Shown: in pieces, positions 16,337 through 25,601 of the stretch
Numbering within the stretch: position 1 is the stretch's first letter
Layout of the letters: every line of letters starts with the position of its first letter
Origin: Bog-756 sp963696495
GTDB lineage: Bacteria; Actinomycetota; Acidimicrobiia; Acidimicrobiales; RAAP-2
NCBI GenBank assembly: GCA_963696495.1
Contig: CAVOKJ010000002.1
Span: 744,001 to 808,000 of the forward strand
Length of the DNA stretch: 64,000 bases
Reading direction: 5' to 3'
The notes under the pieces: generated by a model
What the model was told of the DNA's origin: nothing
The model's database searches: none
Seen by the model: only the letters and a program-made list of their open reading frames with translations
Translations under genes and position numbers: made by a program

Positions 16337-17914
16337 CTACCCGTGGACGATCCTCCACCACAACGACGGCGACGGAGGTTGGCGGGTCAGCTGCAGCGGC
16401 ACGGCCTCCACCTGCTTGCCCAGCGCCCACAGGGCGCTGCCGACCAGCTTGCCCGAGGTCCGGCCACCGGAAGCGCGCAACGGCTCGGTCGCACCGACCA
16501 CATGCTGCCCGGGCCAACCCAGCAGCCATGCGGCCCGTGAGGCGACCACCGGCACCCGGTGCGGCGATCCTCCCGAGCCCGTCGAGGCCGTCACCACCAC
16601 GCGGTCCCGGGTCACCAGGGTCACCGGCACGACCGCCGCTTCCGATGCGTGCAGCAGCGCTTCGACCACGGGACCGGTGTAGAGCAGTGGGTACTCGGCC
16701 TCGAGCCCGGGGCTCGGGCCGGAGGCGGACGGGGAGGTCGACGGGGCCCCCGCCGTCGTTGCCGTCTCCGACGCCGCCTGCGGTGCGGCAGGACCGGCGG
16801 GGGCACCCGGCGCCTGGACGTGCTGCCCGAGCGCCGACGCCAGCACCAGCACCGACCGTCCGTCGATCGTCCGGTAGCCGGCCAGCACCATGCACCCGGA
16901 GGCCTGGGACGTGTAGCCGGACTTGACACCGACGATCCCGTTCGAGCCGATCTCCGTCACGATGTTGTGGGCCGTCCCGACCAGGGGAAGGGTGACGGTG
17001 GGCAGGGCGGCGACGGCGGCGAAGGCCGGGATGGCCATGCCCGCCGCGGCGATACGCAGCGTGTCGGCAGCCGTCGAGACCGATTGTGGGTCGAATCCAC
17101 TGGCGTCCACGTAGTGGGTCCCGGTGGCACCGAGCGAGGCGGCGAGGGAGTTCATCTTGGCCACGAAGGCGGCCTCTGAGCCGGAGTCCCACACCGCCAG
17201 GCTGTAGGCGATGTCGTTGGCGGACTGGTTCAGGAGTGCCTCGATCATCTGCAGCTCGGTGAGCTGCTCCCCCACCTGGATGGGAATGTTCGACTCGTCG
17301 TTCTGGAGGTCGTAGTCGTACTGCCCGACGTCGTCCGCCGTCACGGCAATCGACGGTCCGCCGGTGCCCGGCGCGATCGGGTGGTCGCGGAGGATCACCA
17401 CCGCCGTGGCCATCTTGGTCAGCGAAGCGATCGGCACCGGCGATTCCGATCCGGACTGCTGTGCATAGCCCAGCGAGGGGACGGCGATCGCCGCTTGGCC
17501 GATGGTCGGCCACGGCAGGACCGGCGGTGAACCGGGCACGACCCTCGAAGCCTGGCGCGCGGGAGTGAGCACGGGCCGGGCCAACGGCCGGGTGGCGCGC
17601 TGGACGGCCACCCCGGCACCCGCCAGCAGCACCAGCACGACCGCCGACGCCAGCGACCACTTGATGATCCGCCGATTGCGTCGCCTCCTGGCCCGTTGTG
17701 GCCGCTCGCCGCCGCCCGCCGGGACCGGCGCGGGTTCGATTCCCGGGGCCGGGAGGTCGAGCGAGGGAACGGCGATGGGGCCGGCCCACCGGCCGGCCGA
17801 TCCGTCGGCGGTGGATCCGGGGTCTGCAGACGGGCTGTCCCCGGGCCCGGGGCCGGGGACAGGCGCACCCGGCTGTGCCTCGTCGATCACCAGTGTCGTC
17901 CCTCCCGGTTCCAT
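16337..17914 (-). CDS. D-alanyl-D-alanine carboxypeptidase, peptidase S11
   Basis: From the ATG at 17914 the protein is 525 aa. About 75 Pro/Gly-rich cytoplasmic residues and a basic patch precede one membrane segment (about residues 84-104). The extracellular domain carries the penicillin-binding triad: SLTK (Ser164, Lys167), NQSAND (SxN) and KSGYT (the KTG-equivalent). It trims the terminal D-Ala from peptidoglycan stem peptides and would bind beta-lactams. The long C-terminal part after KSGYT contains an Ala/Pro/Ser linker and an extra beta-rich domain. The frame stays open to 18076, but that extension lacks a plausible start. Confidence 0.9.
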   Translation of the reverse strand: MEPGGTTLVIDEAQPGAPVPGPGPGDSPSADPGSTADGSAGRWAGPIAVPSLDLPAPGIEPAPVPAGGGERPQRARRRRNRRIIKWSLASAVVLVLLAGAGVAVQRATRPLARPVLTPARQASRVVPGSPPVLPWPTIGQAAIAVPSLGYAQQSGSESPVPIASLTKMATAVVILRDHPIAPGTGGPSIAVTADDVGQYDYDLQNDESNIPIQVGEQLTELQMIEALLNQSANDIAYSLAVWDSGSEAAFVAKMNSLAASLGATGTHYVDASGFDPQSVSTAADTLRIAAAGMAIPAFAAVAALPTVTLPLVGTAHNIVTEIGSNGIVGVKSGYTSQASGCMVLAGYRTIDGRSVLVLASALGQHVQAPGAPAGPAAPQAASETATTAGAPSTSPSASGPSPGLEAEYPLLYTGPVVEALLHASEAAVVPVTLVTRDRVVVTASTGSGGSPHRVPVVASRAAWLLGWPGQHVVGATEPLRASGGRTSGKLVGSALWALGKQVEAVPLQLTRQPPSPSLWWRIVHG

Positions 17915-18393
17915 GAGCGGAGACGGCGCCAGGCCCTGGCCGCCCGACACCTGACCGGGATCTTCGTTCTGGACGTGGTGCAGCGGTACTCCCGTTCCTC
18001 GGCCGATTCGACGGTGCCCCGACAGGATCCGAACCGACAAAAGCCTAGACGCGGCCTCTGCACGCACGGGGGACACGGTCCACCTCCGATGGTCGACCGG
18101 CCGAGGGGGCCGGGGCCCGTGCCGGTCGGTCCACGCCCGACGCCCGTCCTGCCGCCCCGAGCTGCCGTCGGCCCGACCCCGTGCTCGAGTGGTCCAGGCC
18201 CGGGGCCGGCGATCGGAACGGGCCCGCTGGAACTACCGTTGGGACGGTGGGAACCGATGCCGTCATGTCGACGATCCGGCCGTGGGGGAAGTCTCCGACG
18301 ACCCCCGGCACCGGCGATGCGGTGGTCACCGCCGCGCTCGCCTGCGTCGTCCCACCCCCGGTCCACGACCATCCGACTCAGGCCGGGCACTGA
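17915..18393. other. Divergent intergenic region, 480 bp, no supported gene
   Basis: Overlapping short frames on both strands are rich in Pro, Gly and Arg and match nothing I know. The region separates the minus-strand carboxypeptidase from the plus-strand small membrane protein and should hold both promoters. Confidence 0.4.
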
Positions 18394-18636
18394 GTGGAAC
18401 CGGACGAGGCCCCGCGCTGGTTCGGCAAGAAGCAGGGCGGACTGGGCTTCGGTCCGCTCACCTGGCAGGGTCGGGCGGCCACCTTCCTGTACGTGTTCCT
18501 CCTCGTCGTCGCGGCCTTCACCTACTCCCAGTTGGGGCTCACCGTGTTCGTCGTGCTCTTCTACACCGTCGTCTACGGGTTCATCGTCGCGTTCAAGTCC
18601 GATCTCATGAAGGACCACTGGCCCCCCGGGTCCTGA
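18394..18636 (+). CDS. Small membrane protein, function unknown
   Basis: The 80-aa protein starts at a GTG and has two predicted membrane segments, AATFLYVFLLVVAAFTYSQL and VFVVLFYTVVYGFIVAFKS, with short polar ends. It lies 75 bp before the GT-C transferase gene and may be co-transcribed with it. I do not recognise a named family. Confidence 0.65.
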   Translation: MEPDEAPRWFGKKQGGLGFGPLTWQGRAATFLYVFLLVVAAFTYSQLGLTVFVVLFYTVVYGFIVAFKSDLMKDHWPPGS

Positions 18637-18697
18637 CGGCGGCGCCGTGCCCCGGCGGTGGCCGGCAGACCACCGGTCCCGTCCTGGGGGCCGGCGG

Positions 18698-18703
18698 TAG
18701 GCT
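18698..18703 (+). promoter_or_regulatory. Leaderless-type -10 box for the GT-C transferase
   Basis: TAGGCT lies 8 nt before the GTG at 18712 and no Shine-Dalgarno is present. It supports starting the protein at 18712 rather than at the upstream GTG at 18658. Confidence 0.4.
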
Positions 18704-18711
18704 TCGACGCC

Positions 18712-20610
18712 GTGACGCAGGCACCGGGTGCTCTCGGCGAGGACGCGACCGCCGAGCCGGCCACACCGCGCCGGACGGGCCGGTCATCCCGCCTGGCGTT
18801 CTGGGCGTCGCCGGCGGACCAGCCACGGTGGGCGCGACCGGCACTCCTCGTCATCGCCGCCGTTTCCGCCCTGCTCTATTCGTGGCGGGCCGGCCCCTAC
18901 CTCGAGGTGTACTACGCCGCCGCGGTGCGAAGCATGTCGATGAGCTGGCACAATTTCTTCTTCGGTGCCTTCGATCCGGCTGGCACCGTGACCCTCGACA
19001 AGTTGCCGGGGGCGTTCTGGGTGCAGGCGCTCTCGGTCCGGGCCTTGGGCGTCCACACCTGGGCCATCGTGCTCCCCCAGGTGGTCGAGGGCGTCCTGTC
19101 GGTGCTCGTCCTCTACCGGATCGTCCGTCGGACGTGTGGACCCGGCCCGGGACTGCTCGCTGCCGCCGTCCTCGCCGTCTCCCCGTCGACGGTGGCACTC
19201 GACCGGGGCAACATCTCCGACACCCTGATGGTCCTGCTCCTCCTGCTGGCCGCCGACTCGGCGGTCACCGCCGTGACCGGCGGCCGTTGGCCGAGCGTCC
19301 TCCTCGCCGGGCTCTGGGTCGGCCTCGCCTTCCAGGCCAAGATGATCGAGGCGTGGATCGTGCTCCCCGCCTTGTGGCTCTTCTACGTGCTGGCGGCGAG
19401 CGGGGGCTGGCGGCAACGGCTCGTGCGCCTCGGGGCGATGACGCTCATGGCCGGCGCCGTGTCGCTGAGCTGGATGACGGCGGTCACGCTGACCCCGTCC
19501 TCCTCGCGACCCTATAGCGACGGCAGCGACAACAACTCCGTGTTCCATCAGGTGTTCGTCTACAACGGCGTCGGTCGGGTCGACCAGGCGACACCGAACC
19601 AGCTCCTCAGCCGGTCCATCGGCCTGAACATCCCTCCCCCACCCCCTCCGGCATGGGACCGCCTGCTCAAGGGCTCGCTGGGCCGGGACGGGGGATGGCT
19701 GCTGCCGGCCTCCCTCGGCTCGCTGGTCGCCGGCCTCGTCGTCACCCGCCGGAGACCGAGGGGGGACCTGACGAGGGCCGGGCTGATCCTTTGGGGTGTG
19801 TGGCTGATCGCACTGGCCGGGAGCTTCAGCGTGAGCTCGAGCATCAACTCGTACTACGTCGCCGCCCTCTCGCCGGCCATCGCCGGGCTGGTCGCCGTCG
19901 GCTCGCAGCTGGCCTGGCGCGGCCGGCACTCCACGACGGCGCCGGTGCTCACGGGGGCGACGCTCGTCGTGTCGCTCGCCTACGCGGTGTGGCTGCTGCC
20001 GGCGACGGGGACCGGTCGGCCCGGATGGCTGGAGACCGCCGTGCTCGCACTCGGGGCGATCGCCGCCGTCCTGGTCGTCGTTGCCGCGGTGCGACCGTCG
20101 TCGGCCCGCGTGGCCGCCGCGGGCCTGGCGGCGACCGTGGCGGCGGTCGTCCTGGTGCCGGTGGTGGCGTCCGTCTCGATGGCCACGAACGGCCTGGGTC
20201 CGTTCGACACACCGTTCCAACCGGTCGCCGTGACGGCGGCCGTCCGGGCTTTCTTCGGCGTGACGGCCACCACGTCGAACCTGCTCCCCACGCTGGAGAG
20301 CGCCCGACGGGGGGCACCGTTCCTGATGGCGACCCAGACCTCGGCCCTGGCTGCCCCGTTCATCTTCGAGAGCGGGCAGGAGGTCCTCCCCATCGGCGGT
20401 TTCACCGGGTCGATCCCGGAGCCGTCGCTCCCGAACCTCAAGGCATTGGTCCATGAGGGTGCGTTCCATCTGGTGCTGCAGTCACCCACGACCAGCGATC
20501 CCCGCCTCACCTGGATCGCCCACCACTGCCTCCCGCTCCCCCAGCCGACCGGGGTGAGCGTTCCCGCCCGGAACCGCTACTCGATCTACTACTGCCTGCG
20601 CAGCTCGTGA
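18712..20610 (+). CDS. GT-C glycosyltransferase, ArnT/PMT-like (GT39/GT83 type)
   Basis: From 18712 the protein is 632 aa with about 11-12 hydrophobic segments. The first lumenal loop contains YLEVYYAAAVRSMSMSWHNF followed by FDPAGTVTLDKLPGAFW, the signature of bacterial PMT/ArnT-like enzymes that use polyprenyl-phosphate sugars. Later loops include DRGNISDTLMVLLLLLAAD and a soluble C-terminal domain of about 130 residues. It probably moves mannose or another sugar from a lipid carrier onto proteins or envelope glycans outside the membrane. Acceptor and sugar are unknown. Confidence 0.85.
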   Translation: MTQAPGALGEDATAEPATPRRTGRSSRLAFWASPADQPRWARPALLVIAAVSALLYSWRAGPYLEVYYAAAVRSMSMSWHNFFFGAFDPAGTVTLDKLPGAFWVQALSVRALGVHTWAIVLPQVVEGVLSVLVLYRIVRRTCGPGPGLLAAAVLAVSPSTVALDRGNISDTLMVLLLLLAADSAVTAVTGGRWPSVLLAGLWVGLAFQAKMIEAWIVLPALWLFYVLAASGGWRQRLVRLGAMTLMAGAVSLSWMTAVTLTPSSSRPYSDGSDNNSVFHQVFVYNGVGRVDQATPNQLLSRSIGLNIPPPPPPAWDRLLKGSLGRDGGWLLPASLGSLVAGLVVTRRRPRGDLTRAGLILWGVWLIALAGSFSVSSSINSYYVAALSPAIAGLVAVGSQLAWRGRHSTTAPVLTGATLVVSLAYAVWLLPATGTGRPGWLETAVLALGAIAAVLVVVAAVRPSSARVAAAGLAATVAAVVLVPVVASVSMATNGLGPFDTPFQPVAVTAAVRAFFGVTATTSNLLPTLESARRGAPFLMATQTSALAAPFIFESGQEVLPIGGFTGSIPEPSLPNLKALVHEGAFHLVLQSPTTSDPRLTWIAHHCLPLPQPTGVSVPARNRYSIYYCLRSS

Positions 20611-20613
20611 GGT

Positions 20614-22809
20614 TCAGACCGTCGCCCCACCGGTGATGCCCGTACCCGACCAGCGGACGATCAGCAGGGCGATGTCGTCGGCCACGGGGTCCGGGGGCAC
20701 GATCGCCCCGAGGACCGCCGAGGCCAACTCCTCGGCATCCCGCTCACCGGGCCGGTCCAGGGTCTGCGCCAGGCTCCGCAGGAGCAGGGGGGCACCGATC
20801 CGCCCCTCGTCGATGAGGCCGTCGGTGTACAGCACGAGCGTCGAGCCCGGCGCCAGCTCGAACCGGCTGACCGGGTAGCGGCCCGAGCCGATGCCGAGCG
20901 GCGGTCCGGGCGCGATCTGCAGCGGAGCGGCCGGTCTCCCGCCACCGGAGCACATGGGCGGCGGGTGGCCGGCCGACGAAGCCCTGACGACGCCGCTCCG
21001 GCCGTCGAGGATGATCAGCGCCGCGGTCACCAGCCGGTCGATCGGCTGCTCGGCCACGAAGCGGTCGAGCATGAAGAGGATCGCCCCGGGATCGTCGGCG
21101 AGCAGGAGATACGCACGGATGGCGCTGCGCACCTGGCCCATGAGCGTCGCCGCGGTCATGTCATGGCCCTCGACGTCGCCGATGACCAGGGCGACGCGGT
21201 CGTCGGCCAGCACGGCCACGTCGTAGAAGTCCCCGCCCACCTGGGCGCCCCGGTCACCCGTCACATAGCGGACGGCGATGGAGACCCCGGGCATCCGGTC
21301 CGGGAGTGAGGGAAGGAGGCTGGCCTGCAGCCGTTGGGCGATCGCCGCCTGCACGTCGAAGTCACGGGCCCGCTGGATCACCACCGCCACGTGGTCGGCC
21401 AGGTCCTCGATGAGGACGAGGTCGCCCCGGCCCAGCTGTCGGCCGGAGCCGGCCGTGACCACGGTGAGTGCCCCGATGGTCTCGCCGGCGACGAGCAGCG
21501 GCACCGAGACGTAGGACTCGAAGCCCAGTCGACGGGTCAGCTCGAAATGGTCGTCGCCCTCGGTCGTCGCCCTCATGAAGTCCTCGCCCATGTCCCCCGA
21601 CCACTGGGACCTCCCCGTGCTCACCGCCCTGGCCGCCGGGTGCGGGCCGGCGATGTCGGGTGTGAACCGGGCAAGCTCGTCGGTGAGCGGCTGCTGCGCC
21701 GGATCGGCGTGCCGCGCCGCCATGCGGCGCAGCGACCGGTCCGGGCCCACGACGTCGATGAGGCAGATGTCGCCGAACATGGGCACCGCCAGCTCGGCCA
21801 GCTTGCGGACCGCCTCGTGGAAGTCGTTGGCACCGGCCAGTGCCAGGTTGGCCAGGAGGAGGAACTCCTGGTGCTTCTGGGAGCGCTCGAGCCGGGCCAG
21901 CAGCTGGTTCCGCTGGACCTCGAGGTCGAGTCGCTCGATCAGTTCGCCCAGTCGCGAGCACACCTCGGCCACGGCGTCGAGCAGCGGGGCGTCCGGGCGC
22001 CTCGACGTCCGGGTGAACAGCTCGATGACCCCGATCAACCGTTCCTTGGTCCGGATCGGGAAGACGAAACCGCTGTGCATGCCGTCGGTGACGATGGCGT
22101 CGTGGCGTCTGAGGTTCGGTGCGGCGGTCAGATCCGCGTGCCACATCGGCTCGTTCGAGCTGACCACCAGTCCGGCCAGTCCCTGCCCGGCCCGCACGGT
22201 CATGCCGGTGGAGGCCGCCGTCAGGGCCTCGCAGTCCAGCTCGCCCCGGTGCCACACGTGCTCACATCGGAGCAGCCCGGAGTCCTCCTCCCACTGCCAT
22301 GCCGTGGCGAAGTCGAAGTCGAGGCTCAGCGCCAGGATGGACAGCAGCTGGGGGACGATCTCCTCGGCGGTGCCCGACGCCCCGGCGAGGAAGACGAGCA
22401 GGTCGTCGGCCACCCGCTGATACCGGTCGATGTCGATCCTCAGGCTGACGTCCCACAGGGCGGCGACGACCATGCGGGAGCCTTCGTCGGGCACCACGAG
22501 GAAGGTCCCCACGTCCACCGGGAGCTCGGACCCGTCCTGGCAGAGCATCATGATGCGGCTGGGGGCAGGGCTCCGGGGCGGCGGGTCGGCGGCCATCCAC
22601 TGCAGGAAGAGGGTCAGCGAGCTCTGGCGGAACCGTTCGGGGAGTAGGTCGACCAACGGGACACCGAAGAGATCCTCGACCTTCCAACCGAGCAGCCGCT
22701 CCACGGCCCGGTTGGCGTAGAGGATGCGGCCGCGGTCCTCCACGATCAGGAGGGCGTCGACGAGGCTGTCGACCAGCCGGGGCGAAAAGCTCGTGGACTC
22801 CTGTGGCAA
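20614..22809 (-). CDS. PAS-GAF-GAF-SpoIIE (PP2C-type) phosphatase
   Basis: The 731-aa protein reads as a PAS domain (about residues 8-125, LLIVEDRGRILYANRAVERLLGW), a first GAF (about 140-290), a second GAF (about 315-480) and a C-terminal SpoIIE/PP2C phosphatase. The last has the metal-binding aspartates in GGDFYDV and GDVEGHD and ends in VADDIALLIVRW. Such RsbU/RsbP-like enzymes dephosphorylate STAS anti-anti-sigma factors in response to signals. The start is a TTG; no better in-frame codon was found. Two STAS genes and an RsbW-like gene lie 3-7 kb away, suggesting one partner-switching circuit. Confidence 0.88.
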   Translation of the reverse strand: MPQESTSFSPRLVDSLVDALLIVEDRGRILYANRAVERLLGWKVEDLFGVPLVDLLPERFRQSSLTLFLQWMAADPPPRSPAPSRIMMLCQDGSELPVDVGTFLVVPDEGSRMVVAALWDVSLRIDIDRYQRVADDLLVFLAGASGTAEEIVPQLLSILALSLDFDFATAWQWEEDSGLLRCEHVWHRGELDCEALTAASTGMTVRAGQGLAGLVVSSNEPMWHADLTAAPNLRRHDAIVTDGMHSGFVFPIRTKERLIGVIELFTRTSRRPDAPLLDAVAEVCSRLGELIERLDLEVQRNQLLARLERSQKHQEFLLLANLALAGANDFHEAVRKLAELAVPMFGDICLIDVVGPDRSLRRMAARHADPAQQPLTDELARFTPDIAGPHPAARAVSTGRSQWSGDMGEDFMRATTEGDDHFELTRRLGFESYVSVPLLVAGETIGALTVVTAGSGRQLGRGDLVLIEDLADHVAVVIQRARDFDVQAAIAQRLQASLLPSLPDRMPGVSIAVRYVTGDRGAQVGGDFYDVAVLADDRVALVIGDVEGHDMTAATLMGQVRSAIRAYLLLADDPGAILFMLDRFVAEQPIDRLVTAALIILDGRSGVVRASSAGHPPPMCSGGGRPAAPLQIAPGPPLGIGSGRYPVSRFELAPGSTLVLYTDGLIDEGRIGAPLLLRSLAQTLDRPGERDAEELASAVLGAIVPPDPVADDIALLIVRWSGTGITGGATV

Positions 22810-22948
22810 TTTCCCGTTGCATACCTTCCTGCCGCTCTGGGCTACCGACGTCGACCGATCGGCCGTGCTGCGACTACCTACCCAATTCAGGACGACGGCC
22901 CGGACCCGGCCGGCGTCCGAGGCCCGGCCACCGCCCGGACCGACCCGA

Positions 22949-23770
22949 TTACCGGAGGACCTCCTCCGCCAACCAGGCCGCGGTCCGACGGTAGGAGGAG
23001 CTCGCCAGCTCCGCGCTGCGCCGGAAATCGAACGGTCCCGGTGCGGCCGGCATCGACGTGGGGACCAGGTGGACTCGGCTCCCGGTGGCGAGGGCGTTCT
23101 GCTCCGCCTCGGCCAGTTGCCTCTGCCCGGCGCGTGCTGTCACCAACGAGACCGAGTTCATCGCCACGGCCACGGCACCCCTCGGAGGCCTCCGGCGGGG
23201 CGCGGTGGCGGTGGTGATGACGTAGACGTCGTCCGCTCCGAGCATCTGGGCCTCGAGGATGGGGTGGTTGGCGGCCAGGCTGCCGTCGACCAGCCAGCGG
23301 CCGTCGATGCGGACCGGGGGCAACAGGCCGGGGATCGCCGAGCTCGCCACCAGGGCGTCCTCGACCCCACCCCGGGTCAGGAGGACTCCCTCGCCGGTGA
23401 CCGCATCCGTGGCGGTCACCGCCAGCGGCGTGGTGGCCTCCTCGATCCGATGGATCGGGACCCACTCGTCGATCAGCCGGCGCAACTGCTGATCGGAGAC
23501 GAGGTGGTCGCGGAGGCCGACCAGTCCCGCCAGGGCCCGCAGTGGATTGAGCCGCACCGCCTGGCGACGGGCCAGGGCCGTCCAGGCGGCCACCAGATCA
23601 CGGGCGCCGGTGGGACCGGGCCGTGTCGAGAGGAAGGCGGCGTTGAGTGCCCCGACCGACGTACCGACCAGGAAGTCCGGCTCGATCCCGCACTCGAGGA
23701 GGGCGACCGCGCTCCCTGCCTGCATCGGGCCCAGGTTCCCTCCCCCCGAGAACGCGAACGCCACGGTCAC
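22949..23770 (-). CDS. Patatin-like phospholipase
   Basis: From the GTG at 23770 the protein is 273 aa. SGGGNLGPMQAG forms the oxyanion loop, GTSVGAL holds the nucleophile Ser38, and VDGSLAAN supplies Asp162 of the Ser-Asp dyad. The enzyme would release fatty acids from lipids, probably at the membrane face. The frame is open up to 24184, but that stretch overlaps the divergent GAF-ANTAR gene and has no family character, so the GTG at the domain start is preferred. Confidence 0.88.
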   Translation of the reverse strand: MTVAFAFSGGGNLGPMQAGSAVALLECGIEPDFLVGTSVGALNAAFLSTRPGPTGARDLVAAWTALARRQAVRLNPLRALAGLVGLRDHLVSDQQLRRLIDEWVPIHRIEEATTPLAVTATDAVTGEGVLLTRGGVEDALVASSAIPGLLPPVRIDGRWLVDGSLAANHPILEAQMLGADDVYVITTATAPRRRPPRGAVAVAMNSVSLVTARAGQRQLAEAEQNALATGSRVHLVPTSMPAAPGPFDFRRSAELASSSYRRTAAWLAEEVLR

Positions 23771-24004
23771 GCCGGGCCACCCGGATCCACGACGGGACGG
23801 CGGCCCCGTCCGACGACCCCGGGCCCCGGGCCGGAGCAGCGATCGACGTTCATTCCGACGGGCCCATGTGGTTGCCGATCCTGCTCCGAAGTCGAGCGGC
23901 CGCCTGCCTGTCCAAGCGGCCACGGGTAGCGCCAGGTTAGCGCTCCGCTCTGCGGCACCAAAGTGGCGGGACCAGGGACATCGCCGGTGGTTCCCCCCCA
24001 GGGT

Positions 24005-24010
24005 TACGGT
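24005..24010 (+). promoter_or_regulatory. Leaderless-type -10 box for the GAF-ANTAR gene
   Basis: TACGGT ends 6 nt before the GTG at 24017, with no Shine-Dalgarno. This fixes the start codon used here. Confidence 0.45.
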
Positions 24011-24016
24011 TGCGGT

Positions 24017-24724
24017 GTGGAGGATGACCCGACACTCGAGTTGGCGCGTTCCTTCAGCGAGGTCGCCAGTGTGCTGTGGGACAGGGCCGAACCGGACTCC
24101 GTCCTGGATCGCATCGTCCGTCTCTGCGTCACGACCATTCCCTCCTGCGAGCACGCCGGCATCACGGTCGTCGAGGGGGGCCACGTGACGTCACCCGCCT
24201 CCAGCGACGAGGTCCCCTTCCTCCTCGACGCCATCCAAGCCGAGACGGGCGAAGGGCCGTGCGTCGACGCGGTCAGGGAGCACGAGACCTTCTACACGGG
24301 TCGGCTCGCCGCCGAGGACCGGTGGCCGAACTTCTCCCAGCGGGCGAATGCAGAGACCGGTGTCGAGAGCATCCTCTCCCTCCGCCTCTTCGTGCGGGAG
24401 GAGACCCTGGGCGCACTCAACCTCTACTCGTCCCGGCCGGACTCCTTCGACGCCCATGACACGGGGATCGCCGCCGTCTTCGCCACCCATGCCTCGGTCG
24501 CCTGGTCGGCGTCGCAGGCGATGATCGATCTGCAGACCGGCCTCGACACGCGGCAGTTGATCGGCGAGGCCACCGGGATCCTGATGGCCCGTGAGCACCT
24601 GACCTCACCCGAGGCGTTCGACATTCTCCGTCGGGCGTCGCAGCGCCTCAACGTGAAGCTCCGGGACATCGCCCGTGACGTCGTCAAACCACCGGACGGG
24701 GCGGGGACGCGCCCCGATCCCTGA
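24017..24724 (+). CDS. GAF-ANTAR antitermination regulator
   Basis: The 235-aa protein has a GAF domain (about residues 20-165, with the GEGPCVDAVREHE signature of this group) and a C-terminal ANTAR domain (QLIGEATGILMAREHLTSPEAF...LRRASQRLNVKLRDIA). ANTAR domains bind paired RNA hairpins and prevent transcription termination; the GAF part senses a ligand or redox state. A paralogue sits at 28257. No kinase domain is attached, so activation is probably by ligand. Confidence 0.9.
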   Translation: MEDDPTLELARSFSEVASVLWDRAEPDSVLDRIVRLCVTTIPSCEHAGITVVEGGHVTSPASSDEVPFLLDAIQAETGEGPCVDAVREHETFYTGRLAAEDRWPNFSQRANAETGVESILSLRLFVREETLGALNLYSSRPDSFDAHDTGIAAVFATHASVAWSASQAMIDLQTGLDTRQLIGEATGILMAREHLTSPEAFDILRRASQRLNVKLRDIARDVVKPPDGAGTRPDP

Positions 24725-24760
24725 GGGGCAACCACCCGCAATCCCACCCGACGGCTCCTA

Positions 24761-24789
24761 TTGTCATAGCTTCTGTCAACTGTTACGTT
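24761..24789 (+). promoter_or_regulatory. Promoter TTGTCA-N17-TACGTT with leaderless spacing
   Basis: TTGTCA (24761-24766) and TACGTT (24784-24789) are separated by 17 nt, and the ATG at 24796 follows 6 nt later. TGTCA occurs twice within the spacer region, which could serve a regulator. Confidence 0.5.
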
Positions 24790-24795
24790 CGCCGC

Positions 24796-25470
24796 ATGGA
24801 CTTCGGAACCATCGACTTCTCCTACGCCGAGGAACTGGCCTCCAGGCCGCCCGAAGAGGACGGCCCGATCTGGATGGTCAATTTCATGCGCTACAAGCAG
24901 ACCGCCGACTACGGGGACGGTGCGGCCGGTCCGGGTGAGGAGATCTCGGGCCGTGAGGCCGACGACCGGTATGCGCCGACCGAGGTGTTGGCCGCCATCG
25001 GGGCGGACGTGGCCTACTTCGGCGACGTCGTCGGACCGGACGGCGGCCCCGACCCGGATTGGCACCGGATGGGGATCGTCCGGTACCCGACCCGACGGTC
25101 GTTCATCGACATGCAGTCACGGTCCGACTTCATGGAGAAGCGGGTCCACAAGGATGCCGGCATGGAGTTCACCATCATCATGTGCGCCATCCCGACCGGC
25201 CCTCCGAAGGGCGACACGGGCGGCACGGGGATCGTTCGGTTCGTGGCCCACCCGGCCGGCCACCCCCCTGCCGGACCACCGTCAGCGCCGGCGGAGGGGG
25301 TGACGCTCACCGTCGAGGGGACGATCGTCGGGGACGAGCGGAGATGGGACCGCCTCGACATCGACTGGTCGGACAGCGAGGGCGCCGTGCCCGAGGGCGC
25401 GATCGTCGTGCGGTCGGTCCCGTTCATCGACCGGATCCGGCCGCTCATCACCGACCAACTGGGTGCGTGA
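24796..25470 (+). CDS. DUF1330-like dimeric alpha/beta-barrel protein
   Basis: The 224-aa protein resembles the DUF1330/ferredoxin-like fold: PIWMVNFMRYK, then a strand with IGADVAYFGDVVG, then HRMGIVRYPTRRSFIDM. The last matches the family's pattern of checking a transferred position near a conserved Phe. The C-terminal 70 residues form an extra beta-rich region not usual for DUF1330. No catalytic role is established for the family. The promoter suggests a leaderless monocistronic transcript. Confidence 0.6.
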   Translation: MDFGTIDFSYAEELASRPPEEDGPIWMVNFMRYKQTADYGDGAAGPGEEISGREADDRYAPTEVLAAIGADVAYFGDVVGPDGGPDPDWHRMGIVRYPTRRSFIDMQSRSDFMEKRVHKDAGMEFTIIMCAIPTGPPKGDTGGTGIVRFVAHPAGHPPAGPPSAPAEGVTLTVEGTIVGDERRWDRLDIDWSDSEGAVPEGAIVVRSVPFIDRIRPLITDQLGA

Positions 25471-25601
25471 GGGCCGGCTGACCGGGTGACGCCGGGGCTC
25501 GGGGCCACCGTTCTGGTGTCCCCCGCTCGGTGGCGGGCGTGGCGGGACGGCGGAGGTGGGCGGGGCGGCGGAGGAAGAGCCGGGCCACCGGCCCTGCCGA
25601 C

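Noticed and set aside
18181..18393. 70-aa frame before the small membrane protein
   Set aside because: Low-complexity Pro/Thr content, no ribosome binding site and no recognisable family; more likely promoter DNA.
23771..24184. Extension of the patatin-like protein to 24184
   Set aside because: The extra 138 residues match no family and overlap the divergent GAF-ANTAR gene and its promoter.
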